64,000 bases of DNA from Symmachiella dynata. GTDB lineage: Bacteria; Planctomycetota; Planctomycetia; Planctomycetales; Planctomycetaceae. The notes beneath the pieces were generated by a model. The model did not search any database, was not told the DNA's origin, and saw nothing but the letters and a program-made list of their open reading frames with translations. The position numbers and the translations under genes were made by a program. Shown one piece after another: positions 16,976-26,769 of the stretch. The first letter of the stretch is position 1; each line of letters opens with the position of its first letter. Where the stretch lies: positions 6,934,001-6,998,000 of the forward strand of contig NZ_CP036276.1 of NCBI RefSeq assembly GCF_007747995.1. The letters are read 5' to 3'.

Positions 16976-18295
16976 TCAAGCCTTCCAGATCTTCTCGCGC
17001 CCATCGACCACATTCTTCGTCGAATTGCGTGTATCGACGATCAATTGCCCGTGTCGCACGATGGAATCGTAGTCGAAACGTGTGTGATCTGTCGAAATCA
17101 GCAGGCAGTCTTGCGACGCGAGGAACTCCGGCGTCAGTTCTTCGCTGCTCAGATCCGGGACGTCGTGGTGTCGCATTTGCGGCAGTTTGGGGACGTGTGG
17201 GTCGCTGTAGCTCAGTACCGCTCCCCGTTCCCGCAATAGGTCCATCAGCACGAACGATGGGCTTTCACGGGGATCGTCGACGTCTTTTTTGTAGGCGACG
17301 CCCAACACGCAAATTTTGCTCCCCTTGATCGGCTTACCATGCTCGTTGAGCGCCAGCGCCAGTCGATCGATGACGTACTGCGGCATGTGCGTGTTGACCT
17401 CGCCGGCCAACTCAATAAACCGCGTCTGCATGCCTTCCTTGCGAGCGACCCAGCTCAAGTAAAACGGGTCGATCGGAATACAGTGACCGCCCAAACCGGG
17501 TCCGGGATAGAATGCCTGGAAACCAAACGGCTTGGTCTTGGCCGCATCAATGACTTCCCAGACGTCGATGTCCATCCGATCGAGCAGCATCTTCAATTCA
17601 TTGACCAGCGCGATATTGACCGCCCGGTAAGTGTTTTCCAAAATCTTGCACGCTTCGGCAACTTCCGGTGACGACACCGGGACCGTGTTCACGATGGCCG
17701 AATCATACAGCAGTTTGGCCAGCCGTGAACTCGTCTCGTCGATCCCCCCGACCACTTTGGGAATCCCATCGGCGGAGAAATCGAGGTTGCCGGGATCTTC
17801 GCGTTCCGGGCTGTAGGCCAGATAAAAATCTTTGCCCGCTTCCAATCCCGAAGCCGATAGGATCGGCAACAACACATCGCGGGTGGTGCCGGGATAGGTC
17901 GTGCTTTCCAGAATCACCAATTGCCCCGGACGCAACACAGCGGCAATTTGCTTGGCGGTCCCTTCGACGTACGACAGATCAGGATCGCGGCTGTCGGACA
18001 GCGGCGTGGGTACGCAAATCAGCAGCGTATCGGCTTCCGCCAGCCGCGCCATATCGGCGGTCGGCTCAAATTTCCCCGAAGCGGTCCATTCTTGGATCCA
18101 CTCCGGTTTGATGTGATCAATATAGGTCTTGCCCGCTTTCAGCAGATCCACTTTGCGCTGATCGACATCAAAGCCCATCGTGTCGAATCCGGAGGCGATA
18201 AACGCACGGATCAACGGCAGTCCGACGTAGCCCAAACCCACAATACCAATTTTAGCGGTTTTGTCCGCAATGGCTTGATCCAACGGAACGGTCAT
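16976..18295 (-). CDS. UDP-N-acetylhexosamine 6-dehydrogenase, WbpA/WecC type
   Basis: 439 residues, full length. The NAD site is GLGYVGLP (20-27). CVPTPL (94-99) and ESTTYPGTT (130-138) are typical of UDP-glucose/UDP-GlcNAc/ManNAc dehydrogenases. The catalytic Cys is C272 in GGHCIPIDPFY. The C-terminal UDP-binding domain has VLGVAYKKDVDDPRESPS. The enzyme oxidises the 6-hydroxyl of a UDP-sugar to a carboxylate in two NAD-dependent steps, giving a uronic acid for capsule, O-antigen or exopolysaccharide. PTPLSDSRDPDLSYV favours the WbpA (UDP-GlcNAc) branch over plain UDP-glucose dehydrogenase, though the exact sugar is inference. It stands alone, without neighbouring glycosyltransferases. Confidence 0.92.
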   Translation of the reverse strand: MTVPLDQAIADKTAKIGIVGLGYVGLPLIRAFIASGFDTMGFDVDQRKVDLLKAGKTYIDHIKPEWIQEWTASGKFEPTADMARLAEADTLLICVPTPLSDSRDPDLSYVEGTAKQIAAVLRPGQLVILESTTYPGTTRDVLLPILSASGLEAGKDFYLAYSPEREDPGNLDFSADGIPKVVGGIDETSSRLAKLLYDSAIVNTVPVSSPEVAEACKILENTYRAVNIALVNELKMLLDRMDIDVWEVIDAAKTKPFGFQAFYPGPGLGGHCIPIDPFYLSWVARKEGMQTRFIELAGEVNTHMPQYVIDRLALALNEHGKPIKGSKICVLGVAYKKDVDDPRESPSFVLMDLLRERGAVLSYSDPHVPKLPQMRHHDVPDLSSEELTPEFLASQDCLLISTDHTRFDYDSIVRHGQLIVDTRNSTKNVVDGREKIWKA

Positions 18296-18462
18296 AGTTC
18301 GGCAATCCAGAAGTCAGGGGAAAGTCGGGTGGGGATAAACGGGTTGTATTAACTACAACGTGCGCACAGCAGTGACAGCGCACATGTCACGGAAACTTAG
18401 TACGCGTTGTAGGTTGCGTCAAGCTGCGATTCCCCGACAGGCATGGACAGCGGGAGGTTTTC

Positions 18463-18590
18463 TTAGCCACAGAATTCACAGAGGAAATTCGACTGTAGGC
18501 TGTAGACCATAGGATTTGGCGTTCGCTAATCAGGTCTTTTCCAAAGGTCTACAGCCTAAAGCCTGCGGTCTCTGAATACTCTGTGGCTAA
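18463..18590. repeat. Nested inverted-repeat element, sister of 4165-4321
   Basis: Outer arms TTAGCCACAGA...CACAGAGG and CTCTGTGGCTAA enclose an inner pair (ACTGTAGGCTGTAGACC / GGTCTACAGCCTAAAGCC). The architecture equals that of 4165-4321, with diverged sequence. It sits in the 496-bp gap between the UDP-sugar dehydrogenase and isomerase genes. Confidence 0.72.
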
Positions 18591-18603
18591 AACCTTTCCC
18601 CTC

Positions 18604-18694
18604 GTTCCCAAACTCCGTTTATGAACCCACCTTCGCGAAGCTTTGCTTCACTCGATTCCATCTGTGACTAATCTGTGTTCGATCTGTGGCTAAG
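18604..18694. repeat. Two further repeat fragments
   Basis: 18604-18652 (TTCCCAAACTCCGTTTATGAAC...CGAAGCTTTGCTTC) is a decayed copy of the element at 48825-48956. 18659-18694 (ATCTGTGTTCGATCTGTGGCTAA) is a single arm of the TAGCCACAGA family. Three repeat families thus lie side by side in this gap. Confidence 0.6.
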
Positions 18695-18734
18695 AATTCA
18701 ATCCCATACTTCGAAAACGACCCGCGCATCAAGA

Positions 18735-18765
18735 AACCCCGGCACACACAACGTGGACCGGGGTT
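18735..18765 (-). terminator. Probable terminator of the isomerase gene
   Basis: AACCCCGG and CCGGGGTT form an 8-bp stem with a 15-nt loop, 26 bp past the stop of the minus-strand gene. It is followed by TTTCTT on that strand. The T run is short. Confidence 0.5.
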
Positions 18766-18791
18766 GTGAACGAAAATTGTTCTACGTTCGC

Positions 18792-19787
18792 TTAGTTATC
18801 AAAAGCGGCATCGAAGGCGATGTTTGATGGGGAGAAGTCGACGTTTTTCACAAACTGGCAGGCTTCCCGCGCGCCGGCTTCGCGTTCCATCCCGGTGTCT
18901 TCCCATTCCACCGACAGCGGGCCGGTGTAGTTGATGTGGTTTAGGGCACGGATGATTTCCTCGAACCGCACACCACCACGGCCAACACTGCGGAAATCCC
19001 AACCGCGGCGCTCGTCGCCGAACGACAAATGGCTCGACAAAATCCCCGTCCGACCATTGAGCGTGACAGCCGAGTCCTTCATATGCACATGGTAAATCCG
19101 CTCCGGGAAGAAACGAATGAACTCCGCCGGATCAATCCCTTGCCAGATCAAGTGGCTGGGATCGAAGTTGAAACCGAATTCTTCGCGGCCATCCAGAGCA
19201 GCCAAGGCACGTTCGGCGGAATAAATATCAAACGCGATTTCCCCAGGATGCACTTCCAAGGCGAACTTGACTCCGCACTCTTGGAACACGTCCAGAATCG
19301 GGTTCCAACGTTCGGCCAACAGGTCAAATCCGGCGTCGATCATCGACCGCGGGATCGGCGGAAAGTCGTAAACCAGATGCCAAATGCTCGATCCGGTGAA
19401 CCCGTTGACGACATCGACGCCCAGTTTCTGAGCGGCACGGGCTGTGTTCTTCATTTCCTCGATGGCACGTTCGTTGATTCCAGCAGGATCGCCATCGCCC
19501 CAAACATACTCCGGCAGAATGCTCTTGTGGCGTTCATCGACCACATCCAACACCGCTTGGCCAACCAGATGGGCGGAGATCGCATGCAGCTTCAGGCCAT
19601 GCTTTTCCAATAGTTCGCGTTTGCGGGCACAATAGGTATCGTCCGAAAGGGCTTTATCGACCTCAAAGTGATCGCCCCAGCAGGCGAGTTCCAGCCCGTC
19701 GTAGCCAAAATCAGCCGCTTTTTTGCAGAGTTCCTCGACAGGAAGATCAGCCCACTGGCCGGTGCAAAGAGTCACGTCGCGCGCCAT
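18792..19787 (-). CDS. Sugar phosphate isomerase/epimerase (xylose isomerase-like TIM barrel)
   Basis: 331 residues, a complete AP-endonuclease-2/xylose isomerase-like barrel. Family marks: [18 protein letters not shown] near the N-terminus, [18 protein letters not shown], and the metal ligands in [13 protein letters not shown] (Glu), [12 protein letters not shown] (Asp, His), YHVHMKD (His) and LSVEWEDTG (Glu). It probably uses a divalent metal to interconvert sugars, or inositol or keto-sugar derivatives. The substrate is not evident; such genes are numerous in planctomycetes. Monocistronic by context, with its own probable terminator downstream. Confidence 0.88.
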   Translation of the reverse strand: MARDVTLCTGQWADLPVEELCKKAADFGYDGLELACWGDHFEVDKALSDDTYCARKRELLEKHGLKLHAISAHLVGQAVLDVVDERHKSILPEYVWGDGDPAGINERAIEEMKNTARAAQKLGVDVVNGFTGSSIWHLVYDFPPIPRSMIDAGFDLLAERWNPILDVFQECGVKFALEVHPGEIAFDIYSAERALAALDGREEFGFNFDPSHLIWQGIDPAEFIRFFPERIYHVHMKDSAVTLNGRTGILSSHLSFGDERRGWDFRSVGRGGVRFEEIIRALNHINYTGPLSVEWEDTGMEREAGAREACQFVKNVDFSPSNIAFDAAFDN

Positions 19788-20003
19788 GGTCGGTACCTTT
19801 CAGGTTGTTTTCGCTAACGTCGGTGTCACAGGGTAGTTTGAGAGACCCTCGAATGATTCATCACGTTAAAAAACTACGTGGCCAAAGTCAACGAAACGAA
19901 GGGACGTACCCCGACCCCAAAGTCGTACGGTCACCCTACGGAGAAGACAAAACGGGGAATTGAAGGCAAGTTTGCGGGGCACCTGTTGCCCAGGGAGCAT
20001 CCG

Positions 20004-20852
20004 CTACCGTCTGCCTTTCGCATAGGCGGGCACTGTTGCCTTCAGATCATTACGCCCCGCATCACTGACCTGTGTATTGTCGAGAGTGAGCCGTTTCAGT
20101 TGAGGCATCGCTTTGAGATATTGAAGCCCGTCATCGGTGATCGAAGTATCGTCGATATAGAGAAATTGCAGGCTGGGGAACCCTTGGAGCTGTTCTAAAC
20201 CCGCATCGCCGATCTGCGTCCCAGTCAGATTCAGCGTGCTGAGCCTGGGCAACTCTCTGAGGTGTGCCATTCCCACGTCAGTGACCTGTTCACCGGAAAT
20301 GTAGAGTGTGCCCAAGCTAGAGAGTCCCTTGAGGTGCTCCAGCCCTGCGTCACTCAGCGGCAAGCCGTTGAGGTTGATCGTTCTCAAGTCGGTGAGCCCC
20401 TTGAGGTGCTCGAGTCCCGCGCCGTTGATTTGAGTCCCATACAGTCTGAGCGTGCGCAAACTGGTCAGCCCTTTGAGGTGTTCCAGACCTGCATCCGTGA
20501 TGGCAGTGTCGTTGAGATAAAGGTCTCGCAAATTGGTGAGACCTTTCAGGTGTTTCAATCCGTCATCGGTGATCGGTGTGTTATTTAGGTCGAGAAACTG
20601 CAGGTCGGTGAGCCCTTGCAGGCGTTTTAAATCTGCATTTGTGATCGGCAAGGATTTGAGGTCGAGCCCCTTATTGTCCGGCGAGAACGAACCTCCCAGT
20701 TCCTCGATTGCAGCTCTGGTCTCCTTCTCTGTGTTCGGCGCATCAGTCGCCTCCGGTTGTTCATCCGGGCCCGGTGCCATTTTGGCCGCATCACAACCCG
20801 AGAAGACCAGCAGGGTCATAACTAGCACCAGGGGTTTCGATTCAATTCTCAT
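20004..20852 (-). CDS. Leucine-rich repeat lipoprotein
   Basis: 282 residues from ATG 20852 with AAAGG upstream. A lipoprotein signal ends in FSG-C20. After a Pro/Glu-rich linker come about nine LRRs of 24 residues with consensus ITDAGLEHLKGLTSLRTLxL, close to the cysteine-containing/RNI-like class common in planctomycetes. The regular repeats produce strong DNA-level periodicity of 72 bp. It is presumably membrane-anchored and binds protein or polysaccharide. No enzyme domain is present. The stop lies 216 bp downstream of the start of the isomerase gene on the same strand. Confidence 0.85.
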   Translation of the reverse strand: MRIESKPLVLVMTLLVFSGCDAAKMAPGPDEQPEATDAPNTEKETRAAIEELGGSFSPDNKGLDLKSLPITNADLKRLQGLTDLQFLDLNNTPITDDGLKHLKGLTNLRDLYLNDTAITDAGLEHLKGLTSLRTLRLYGTQINGAGLEHLKGLTDLRTINLNGLPLSDAGLEHLKGLSSLGTLYISGEQVTDVGMAHLRELPRLSTLNLTGTQIGDAGLEQLQGFPSLQFLYIDDTSITDDGLQYLKAMPQLKRLTLDNTQVSDAGRNDLKATVPAYAKGRR

Positions 20853-20915
20853 GGAATGGCCTTTGTTTCGAAGCAAGCAGGGCAGACTCCCGCTTTCCGT
20901 GAGTTTCTAGTCAAT

Positions 20916-22643
20916 TCAACAACTTTTCACCGCTGCATCCGTCGTCAACCGGTTGTTCATAAGATTTAACCGATTGAAAGCGAATAATACGAGGCAAAGG
21001 ACGATCGCATAGCAGGCACCAATCTTTGCCGGCCAGATGGAGATGGCGCCGACGACTCCGGTAAAAGTCATCAGGTCCACAAGTCGCGCGCTAATGAGCG
21101 GCGCCGCAGCGCTGGAAGGTCTTCCAATCGGTGGATAAAAAATGGCTCGCCACGTCTGGAAGAGGCCAGCTGCAACGATCACGATACCCACCGGAGCGAA
21201 AATAATCTTCCGCGCTGTCGGCCAAGCGTACTGGTCAACGGCTTGGGGATCATACAGCCCCAACAATATTCCTTCCCGTTCGGATGCTCCCCAGGCCATG
21301 ATAAACAGCAAAAGAAACACGCTGTAAACAAAAGAAACACCGCGCTGCCGATCACCAACCGCTTCCTTGTAGCATGCCGTGAGCATCATCGGGACGACAT
21401 ACAGAATCGCCAAGAAAATGCCCATGCTCAAAAAATAATCGCGAGAAAGGACATGCACGATCAGTGCGACGCCCGTCGCAGCTGCCGTCGTCTCACACCA
21501 TTTTTGGTAAGTCGAACGTTCGATGCCGGAGATTTTTACACCTTTTTTCTCGACCTCTGCAACCGCCCAGTAAAGCACGGCGACATACAGCAAACCTAAG
21601 TTGAATCCCGACTGGAGTTCCCACATTTTCCACCAATCGACCAAACCGGGGTCGTATTGATACCCCAGGCACCACAGCGCCGACAGCGGAAATCCCACAC
21701 CAAAACCAGCCCCAATCACTAATCCGGCCAACAATGTCTGTCGATCGCGATTCAGGGCTGCGACAAGCAACGCGCCCAACCACCAGCCAACGACGATCAT
21801 GTTTTGCGAATTGGTATACACGGTGCGACTCAGATGGCCGCCGAGTGGCCCGGCGAACATGCCAAGTTCGTCGTTGGGAAAGAATAACCACTGCGCAACC
21901 GGCAACAGCAACAGACTCACGATTCCCACGGCAGAAATGAGAATTCCCCGCGCGATCCATTGGGGCAATCTGACCTTCGCTGTCAAAACACATACGACCA
22001 CACACAACGACGCGCAAAAGAACCAAATTGCCAGCATGGTCCCTTGTGAGTCTGTGGATGTTTCCGCGGCACCAGTTGCATTCAATTCCGCAACGTACAG
22101 ACCCAGATCCCATTTGGGAAAGAACAGCCAAGGCCATGTTTGTATCGCGATGCGTGTGAGAAACGCAAATCCCAGTGGGACCACCAGCCGAGCCAGCCAG
22201 ACGCCCAGCGATTTTCTCCCGGCGAGCGCCCAACCCAAGGCAATTCCCCCCGGAGCGGCCCAACCGATTCCGCAAATCCCAAACCAAGTCAAGCTGAGCC
22301 ACTGCGAAATGGGCAGAATTTCATCGCCGACGCTGAATTCACCGCGTAGCCACGAAACATATTGACCGTACCCCAACTCGCCGCCCAATGTAATTCCCAA
22401 CCCCAACCACAACGGAATCCCACGGGCGTCAATTCCTTTTCGCCAGCAGACGTACCACCACAACAGGCCCCAGGTCAGTCCCGGCACCAGGGTTCCATCC
22501 ATGCCGCCCCAACCGGCGGTCCCGCGAATGGCCCAGGTGATCGCGCCCATCCCGGCAAACACCAACGAAACAAACACAACCTCGCGCATCGAAGTGCGAT
22601 TGTCCTTGTGGCGTTGGTCGATTTCAGGGGCCGCGATGTTCAT
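20916..22643 (-). CDS. Polytopic membrane protein of unknown function
   Basis: 575 residues with roughly 13-14 hydrophobic helices starting at about residue 20. Notable loops are IRGTAGWGGMDGTLVPGLTWG near the N-terminus and several Trp-rich segments (WLSLTWFGICGIGWAAPGG). No transporter signature (MFS, SSS, APC) is recognisable to me. It lies directly downstream of the glycosidase-like gene on the same strand (44 bp gap), so the two are likely co-transcribed. I infer possible transport or sensing linked to a polysaccharide product. Confidence 0.72.
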   Translation of the reverse strand: MNIAAPEIDQRHKDNRTSMREVVFVSLVFAGMGAITWAIRGTAGWGGMDGTLVPGLTWGLLWWYVCWRKGIDARGIPLWLGLGITLGGELGYGQYVSWLRGEFSVGDEILPISQWLSLTWFGICGIGWAAPGGIALGWALAGRKSLGVWLARLVVPLGFAFLTRIAIQTWPWLFFPKWDLGLYVAELNATGAAETSTDSQGTMLAIWFFCASLCVVVCVLTAKVRLPQWIARGILISAVGIVSLLLLPVAQWLFFPNDELGMFAGPLGGHLSRTVYTNSQNMIVVGWWLGALLVAALNRDRQTLLAGLVIGAGFGVGFPLSALWCLGYQYDPGLVDWWKMWELQSGFNLGLLYVAVLYWAVAEVEKKGVKISGIERSTYQKWCETTAAATGVALIVHVLSRDYFLSMGIFLAILYVVPMMLTACYKEAVGDRQRGVSFVYSVFLLLFIMAWGASEREGILLGLYDPQAVDQYAWPTARKIIFAPVGIVIVAAGLFQTWRAIFYPPIGRPSSAAAPLISARLVDLMTFTGVVGAISIWPAKIGACYAIVLCLVLFAFNRLNLMNNRLTTDAAVKSC

Positions 22644-22687
22644 GGTTGCATCGATTGCTTGCTGAGGAAAAACTGCTGCCCGTTTCG

Positions 22688-25081
22688 CTATTGTTTGAGC
22701 AACCAGACTTCAGCCAAGTGTGACCGTTTCTGCCAAGGCACATGCGTTTCGTCGACGGGATCCCAAGTCAGACGCAGGGCGCCATCGGCGGTCAACTCTG
22801 CCGGAACCGCGAATTCCTGGAACTCTCCAATTTGACTCCCCCGTTTGGTGACAGGCAGTTTCTTGCCGTCACCTCGTAAAGGCGACTCACCTTGCCCGGT
22901 CAGTCGCACAACATAACGCGCATCGGGGTCCAATCCATCGTAGTCGACCCCCACCGGCCAGCGCATGTGGTGCAGCCATGACAGCCGCCGCCGGCTCCGG
23001 CCTTCGTCGACCCACGTATGCCCTGGGTTCCAGGCATGTCGGCCCTCGGGATCGGTGTTGATTGCTTCACCGCGAATGACATGTGGAGATTTTCCAACAT
23101 GCCCGATGTCGTCGTAAAAACTTCCCGGACCGGGATCTTCCCACGTACGGATCACATCCAGCCGCGCCACTCTATCCTGCTCGCGGCTTATCTTGCGAAT
23201 CTTCGCGAATTCCGCTTCCAGCCACCAGCGGTCATTGAGCGGGCGGTCTACAAAGTCCATCACACAGCCACGTTCCGCGCCGCTGCCTCCGAATCTTTCG
23301 ACGCTCGTCTGATAACCAATCGAGCGGAACAATTCCTCGGCCAGATCATCAATCCGTGCCCGAAGTTCCGGTCGGCAAGGCGCGGAGACGACGCGCTGCA
23401 AAATACGTTCAGCACGCTGCATCGCTGTTAAGGCTCCAAATTTTGGTGCCTGAGCCAGTGTCTGCAAGGCTTCCTGTTCAAGCTGGGTTTCGTAGAGCAG
23501 TCGGTGGCGGGTATAAGCGTCATAATACGCACGCATCAAATGTTGCTGAAACCGCCAGTTCTTCAACAATTCTGGATGTTGCTCTTCCAAACGTTGCCAG
23601 AGTGCCAATACGCCATCAACACTGGCGTTCTCAGCCAAGCTGCCCTGCCAATTGTTTTCTAGTCCCAGTAATGCGTCCGCAATCGACTCAGCAGCTTCTG
23701 CCCCAAAATGAAAATGCGCGTATTGCACAAGTATCTCACGCGCATCCTGTTGAGAGTCCCACCCTAGCATGCTCCAGACAGCCTTGTTGACATCGTCGTT
23801 GATGCCGTCGGAATAAGTCACAAAACCATCGGTGTGCGGTGCAAAACGGCGGAAGATCGTCGAATACGCCACCGGCCGCGGATTGGTCGATTCGCGAACC
23901 AACGTCACCGCATAAGCGGGATCCCACCAACTGACGGGAAACTGACATTCGACGGTGTGCGTGATGTCGGGATAGGACCGCACCGGATAGCGTTTCGGCA
24001 AACGCATCCGCGTCTCACGAATAGAAAGCGCGGAAGTATCGGCCACAATTCCGCCCAACCAATCGGGCTGCTCCCGCGCGATGTAATCCATCACGAACTT
24101 GATCTTCGGTTCATCAAAATCCTGCAATGAAACCCAGACTTTGGCACGCGGGTGAGACTTCGCCAGCAACTTTGCCAAGTCTTCCATGAAGGGAATCACC
24201 AATTCCGGCGGATTGTCGCCCGGATCCCCTCCCGGCACAAACACGGCATCCAACCGTGGCGTCGATTCATAAAACTTCGCGTGCTTTTTGAGTTCAGCTT
24301 GGCGGCGCTTCTGATCCGTCAACGAGAATTGCACCGGCGTCCACACCCAATAATCGACGTCGTAGCGGTCACAAATTTCGCCGATGATCCGATTCATCTC
24401 CGGCCTCGGATACTGCATCAACTCGTTCGTGCGCCCGTCTTGAAAGGGAATATTCTGCACGCAATTCATGCCGAGCAAAACCTGTTCGCGGATGTACTGA
24501 TCGTACTGCGCCCGCGACCACGCATCGTAACTGTTCGAGAGCGCCCGGTAGCCCATTTCATGCCCGCGATGGGGATATTCGGGCGCTGTGGCAATCTGCA
24601 AAGCCTTATCGAGTTTGATTTCTCCTTTGCGGCAATGGAGTTCACACAAAAGGCGGCCCACCCCATAGATTGCCCCCCGGGAATCAGCCCCCACAATAAA
24701 GACTGCAGGCGACTTTTTGTTTGGATCGTCCACAACCCGAATCGCAAAACCTTCCGACTGCGCTTCAGGAAGCCTCAGATCGTCACGTCGAGGAATGCGA
24801 TTCGACCAATCCGCCTTTGTGTTGCGCGTTGCAATGGCAATCACCGGTCGATCGGATTCCGGCCAAGTCTGCTGAATCTTGAGTTGAATGCCGGATCGTT
24901 TCGCAAGCTCTTCCACCAAGATGGTCGCCGCCACATCCTCGGTCTCATCACCCTGTCCCGCAGAAACGACAACAGCCTGCGAAAGATCAACCCATAGAGG
25001 AGCAGCATGCACATTGGAACTCCCCAATAGGAATCCGCAAAACACGACACCAAACACAACATTGAGACGTGAATAAACCAT
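22688..25081 (-). CDS. Exported glycoside-hydrolase-like protein (GH20/GH67 N-domain type)
   Basis: 797 residues from ATG 25081; the ORF from 25141 adds a leader before the signal peptide. Signal peptide residues 1-26 (ends VHA). Residues about 35-160 form the zincin-like N-domain seen in GH20, GH67 and GH84 enzymes (AATILVEELAKRSGIQL, VGADSRGAIYGVGRLL). A TIM-barrel region follows: EYPHRGHEMGYRALSNSYD, GMNCVQNIPF, DYWVWTPVQ, FVPGGDPGDNPPE and WVSLQDFDEP. The middle and C-terminal thirds are helical, then beta. It probably acts on uronic-acid or hexosamine glycans in the periplasm. The acid/base pair cannot be assigned with certainty. It pairs with the downstream polytopic membrane protein. 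Confidence 0.75.
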   Translation of the reverse strand: MVYSRLNVVFGVVFCGFLLGSSNVHAAPLWVDLSQAVVVSAGQGDETEDVAATILVEELAKRSGIQLKIQQTWPESDRPVIAIATRNTKADWSNRIPRRDDLRLPEAQSEGFAIRVVDDPNKKSPAVFIVGADSRGAIYGVGRLLCELHCRKGEIKLDKALQIATAPEYPHRGHEMGYRALSNSYDAWSRAQYDQYIREQVLLGMNCVQNIPFQDGRTNELMQYPRPEMNRIIGEICDRYDVDYWVWTPVQFSLTDQKRRQAELKKHAKFYESTPRLDAVFVPGGDPGDNPPELVIPFMEDLAKLLAKSHPRAKVWVSLQDFDEPKIKFVMDYIAREQPDWLGGIVADTSALSIRETRMRLPKRYPVRSYPDITHTVECQFPVSWWDPAYAVTLVRESTNPRPVAYSTIFRRFAPHTDGFVTYSDGINDDVNKAVWSMLGWDSQQDAREILVQYAHFHFGAEAAESIADALLGLENNWQGSLAENASVDGVLALWQRLEEQHPELLKNWRFQQHLMRAYYDAYTRHRLLYETQLEQEALQTLAQAPKFGALTAMQRAERILQRVVSAPCRPELRARIDDLAEELFRSIGYQTSVERFGGSGAERGCVMDFVDRPLNDRWWLEAEFAKIRKISREQDRVARLDVIRTWEDPGPGSFYDDIGHVGKSPHVIRGEAINTDPEGRHAWNPGHTWVDEGRSRRRLSWLHHMRWPVGVDYDGLDPDARYVVRLTGQGESPLRGDGKKLPVTKRGSQIGEFQEFAVPAELTADGALRLTWDPVDETHVPWQKRSHLAEVWLLKQ

Positions 25082-25272
25082 GGCGATAGTTCCGCTTCTC
25101 TTTTGCCTAAAGCCCGACGGTTCGGCAATTGATGTCCGCAACCTTCACCGAACTCTGTAGGCAACAATTCTCGCAGATCACATCGCGCATTGTTAGGGTA
25201 GAGATCATTAACGGCATCACGATTGTTATTTGGCCATGCCAATGACACTGCTGAATTTCAGGCAAACGCGCA

Positions 25273-25318
25273 GGGTGGCCCCGAAAGATTCTTTCGGGGC
25301 GGCGCAGCCGCAGGAGAG
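25273..25318. repeat. Partial copy of the ~160-bp structured repeat
   Basis: GGGTGGCC, a CCGAAAGA/TCTTTCGG hairpin, then GGGCGGCGCAGCCGCAGGAGA follow the order of the first 45 bases of the element at 35485. The stem bases are entirely different but still pair. The rest of the element is absent. Confidence 0.45.
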
Positions 25319-25335
25319 ACCAGTTGACGCCGTGA

Positions 25336-25851
25336 TCACTGCGGTCTCTGCAACGACGCATCGCCAATGCTGTGCTGTGACAGGTACGAGAACAGACGAC
25401 GCGACTCGTCTTCGAGCGGTTGCGATTTCCCGTGTTTGTGGTCCCGGAACGGTTGCCAAAACCGGAAGGTTTTCGCCCAACGCAGTGGGACGAACACGAT
25501 CACGATGGGGTTGAACTCGCGATCACCAGCAAAATGGGAGAAGAGCTGTACCGGCAAAGTGCCCGAATTCCAAGACCGTCTTTGCGACCAATTGAGAATG
25601 GCCGTCGATCGCGGCAATCGCGTGATGATGTGCTCTTCGATGTAGTCGTGCCAATGCGGACTCTCCGAATAGACTAAGAGGACGTATCGCCCGCGCGCGC
25701 ACCAGCAAATCCAAACCACTACGTTGAGCAGCAGGCCATAGAGCAAGCACACCACGCGATAGAGCAGCCACACCCCGACAACTAACAACAGAATTGGCAG
25801 CAGGATCACGAGCAGTGGAATCGCAATCAGAATTCTGAGGTATCTGGGCAT
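25336..25851 (-). CDS. Small membrane-anchored protein of unknown function
   Basis: 171 residues. The first 55 residues are very hydrophobic (two helices, LLVILLPILLLVVGVWLL and VVCLLYGLLLNVVVWICW). The soluble remainder contains YSESPHWHDYIEEHIITRL and IVIVFVPLRWAKTFRFW. I do not recognise the family. It ends without an obvious terminator and follows the ExeA-like gene by 35 bp on the same strand, so it may be the last gene of the cluster 28097-25336. Confidence 0.65.
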   Translation of the reverse strand: MPRYLRILIAIPLLVILLPILLLVVGVWLLYRVVCLLYGLLLNVVVWICWCARGRYVLLVYSESPHWHDYIEEHIITRLPRSTAILNWSQRRSWNSGTLPVQLFSHFAGDREFNPIVIVFVPLRWAKTFRFWQPFRDHKHGKSQPLEDESRRLFSYLSQHSIGDASLQRPQ

Positions 25852-25885
25852 TGTTGCTTGGCCCTAGCCTAAAACCTCCGCTGCT

Positions 25886-26707
25886 TTAATAACTCACCAA
25901 CCCCGCCACCTCTTCCGCCACCGCTTCGGCCTGCGGACGGGAGATGGTGCGGGAGTCATCCGCGTAACCCACCAACAAGGCCAAGTCGGCGAGGCGGTTG
26001 ATTTTTCGCGGGATGCCGCCCGATTCGACAAAGATGGTTTCCAGCGACTCGGCATCGAAGACCGGTTCGCTCGCGCCGGCCGCCTGAAGACGGTGCTGGA
26101 TGTAGGCCACGGTTTCGTCGAACGAAAAGGGCTGCAGTAGGCAATTGACTGTCAGCCGTTCTTCAAGTTCACCCAAACGGCGGATACGGCTGAGCAGGCT
26201 GTGTTGGGCCAAGAAAATCAGCGTGAATTTCATGTGCCCTTGCTCCTGAAAATTGAGCAATAACCGCAGCGTCGCAAACACGCTGGGATCGTCGATGGTG
26301 TGGGCTTCGTCGATAAGAATCACCGGTTGTTGGCCCCGCTCATTGGCGGCGGCCAATTGCTGTTGAATGCGTCGCACGATCACATCCAACCCCGCGCCGC
26401 AGATCTGCTGTTCGTCCGCTCCTAACTCTACAGCCAGGTAGGCCAACAATTCCGCCGACGACATTTGGGGAAACACGATATGCACCAAGGGCGCAAAGTT
26501 TTCGGGCAAGTCGGCTGCGAGCATCCCGGCGACATAGGTTTTCCCCATCCCCGTAGCGCCGGCCAAAATCCCGGCCCCTTTGTTGTTCTCGATCAGATAC
26601 CGCATTTTCAGCAGCGCAGCTTCGTGCGTTTCGCTACGAAAGAAAAAGCGCGGATCACTGTTGTTTTCAAACGGATGGTCGGCCAACTGCCAATGTTGTT
26701 CGTACAT
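25886..26707 (-). CDS. ExeA-type AAA+ ATPase
   Basis: 273 residues from ATG 26707; upstream starts reach 26758 but add residues unlike the family. It begins MYEQHWQLADHPFENNSDP, the standard start of ExeA/TniB-like ATPases (M-Y-x-x-x-F/W-x-L-x-x-x-P-F). Walker A is GATGMGKT (about 50-57), Walker B is VILIDEAH, and a sensor-like region reads TLIFLAQHSL. The C-terminal helical lid has SGGIPRKINRLADLALL. ExeA proteins help assemble secretion pores or serve as ATPases in PEP-CTERM/exopolysaccharide loci. Here the neighbours are a degenerate BY-kinase-like ATPase and a membrane protein, which fits a surface-polymer or secretion machine. There is no peptidoglycan-binding domain. Confidence 0.88.
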   Translation of the reverse strand: MYEQHWQLADHPFENNSDPRFFFRSETHEAALLKMRYLIENNKGAGILAGATGMGKTYVAGMLAADLPENFAPLVHIVFPQMSSAELLAYLAVELGADEQQICGAGLDVIVRRIQQQLAAANERGQQPVILIDEAHTIDDPSVFATLRLLLNFQEQGHMKFTLIFLAQHSLLSRIRRLGELEERLTVNCLLQPFSFDETVAYIQHRLQAAGASEPVFDAESLETIFVESGGIPRKINRLADLALLVGYADDSRTISRPQAEAVAEEVAGLVSY

Positions 26708-26769
26708 AAGATTTGTCGCCAGGTAACTTGAGGAATCCGTATTCAAAAACATTTGCAAGCTGCGTTTCG

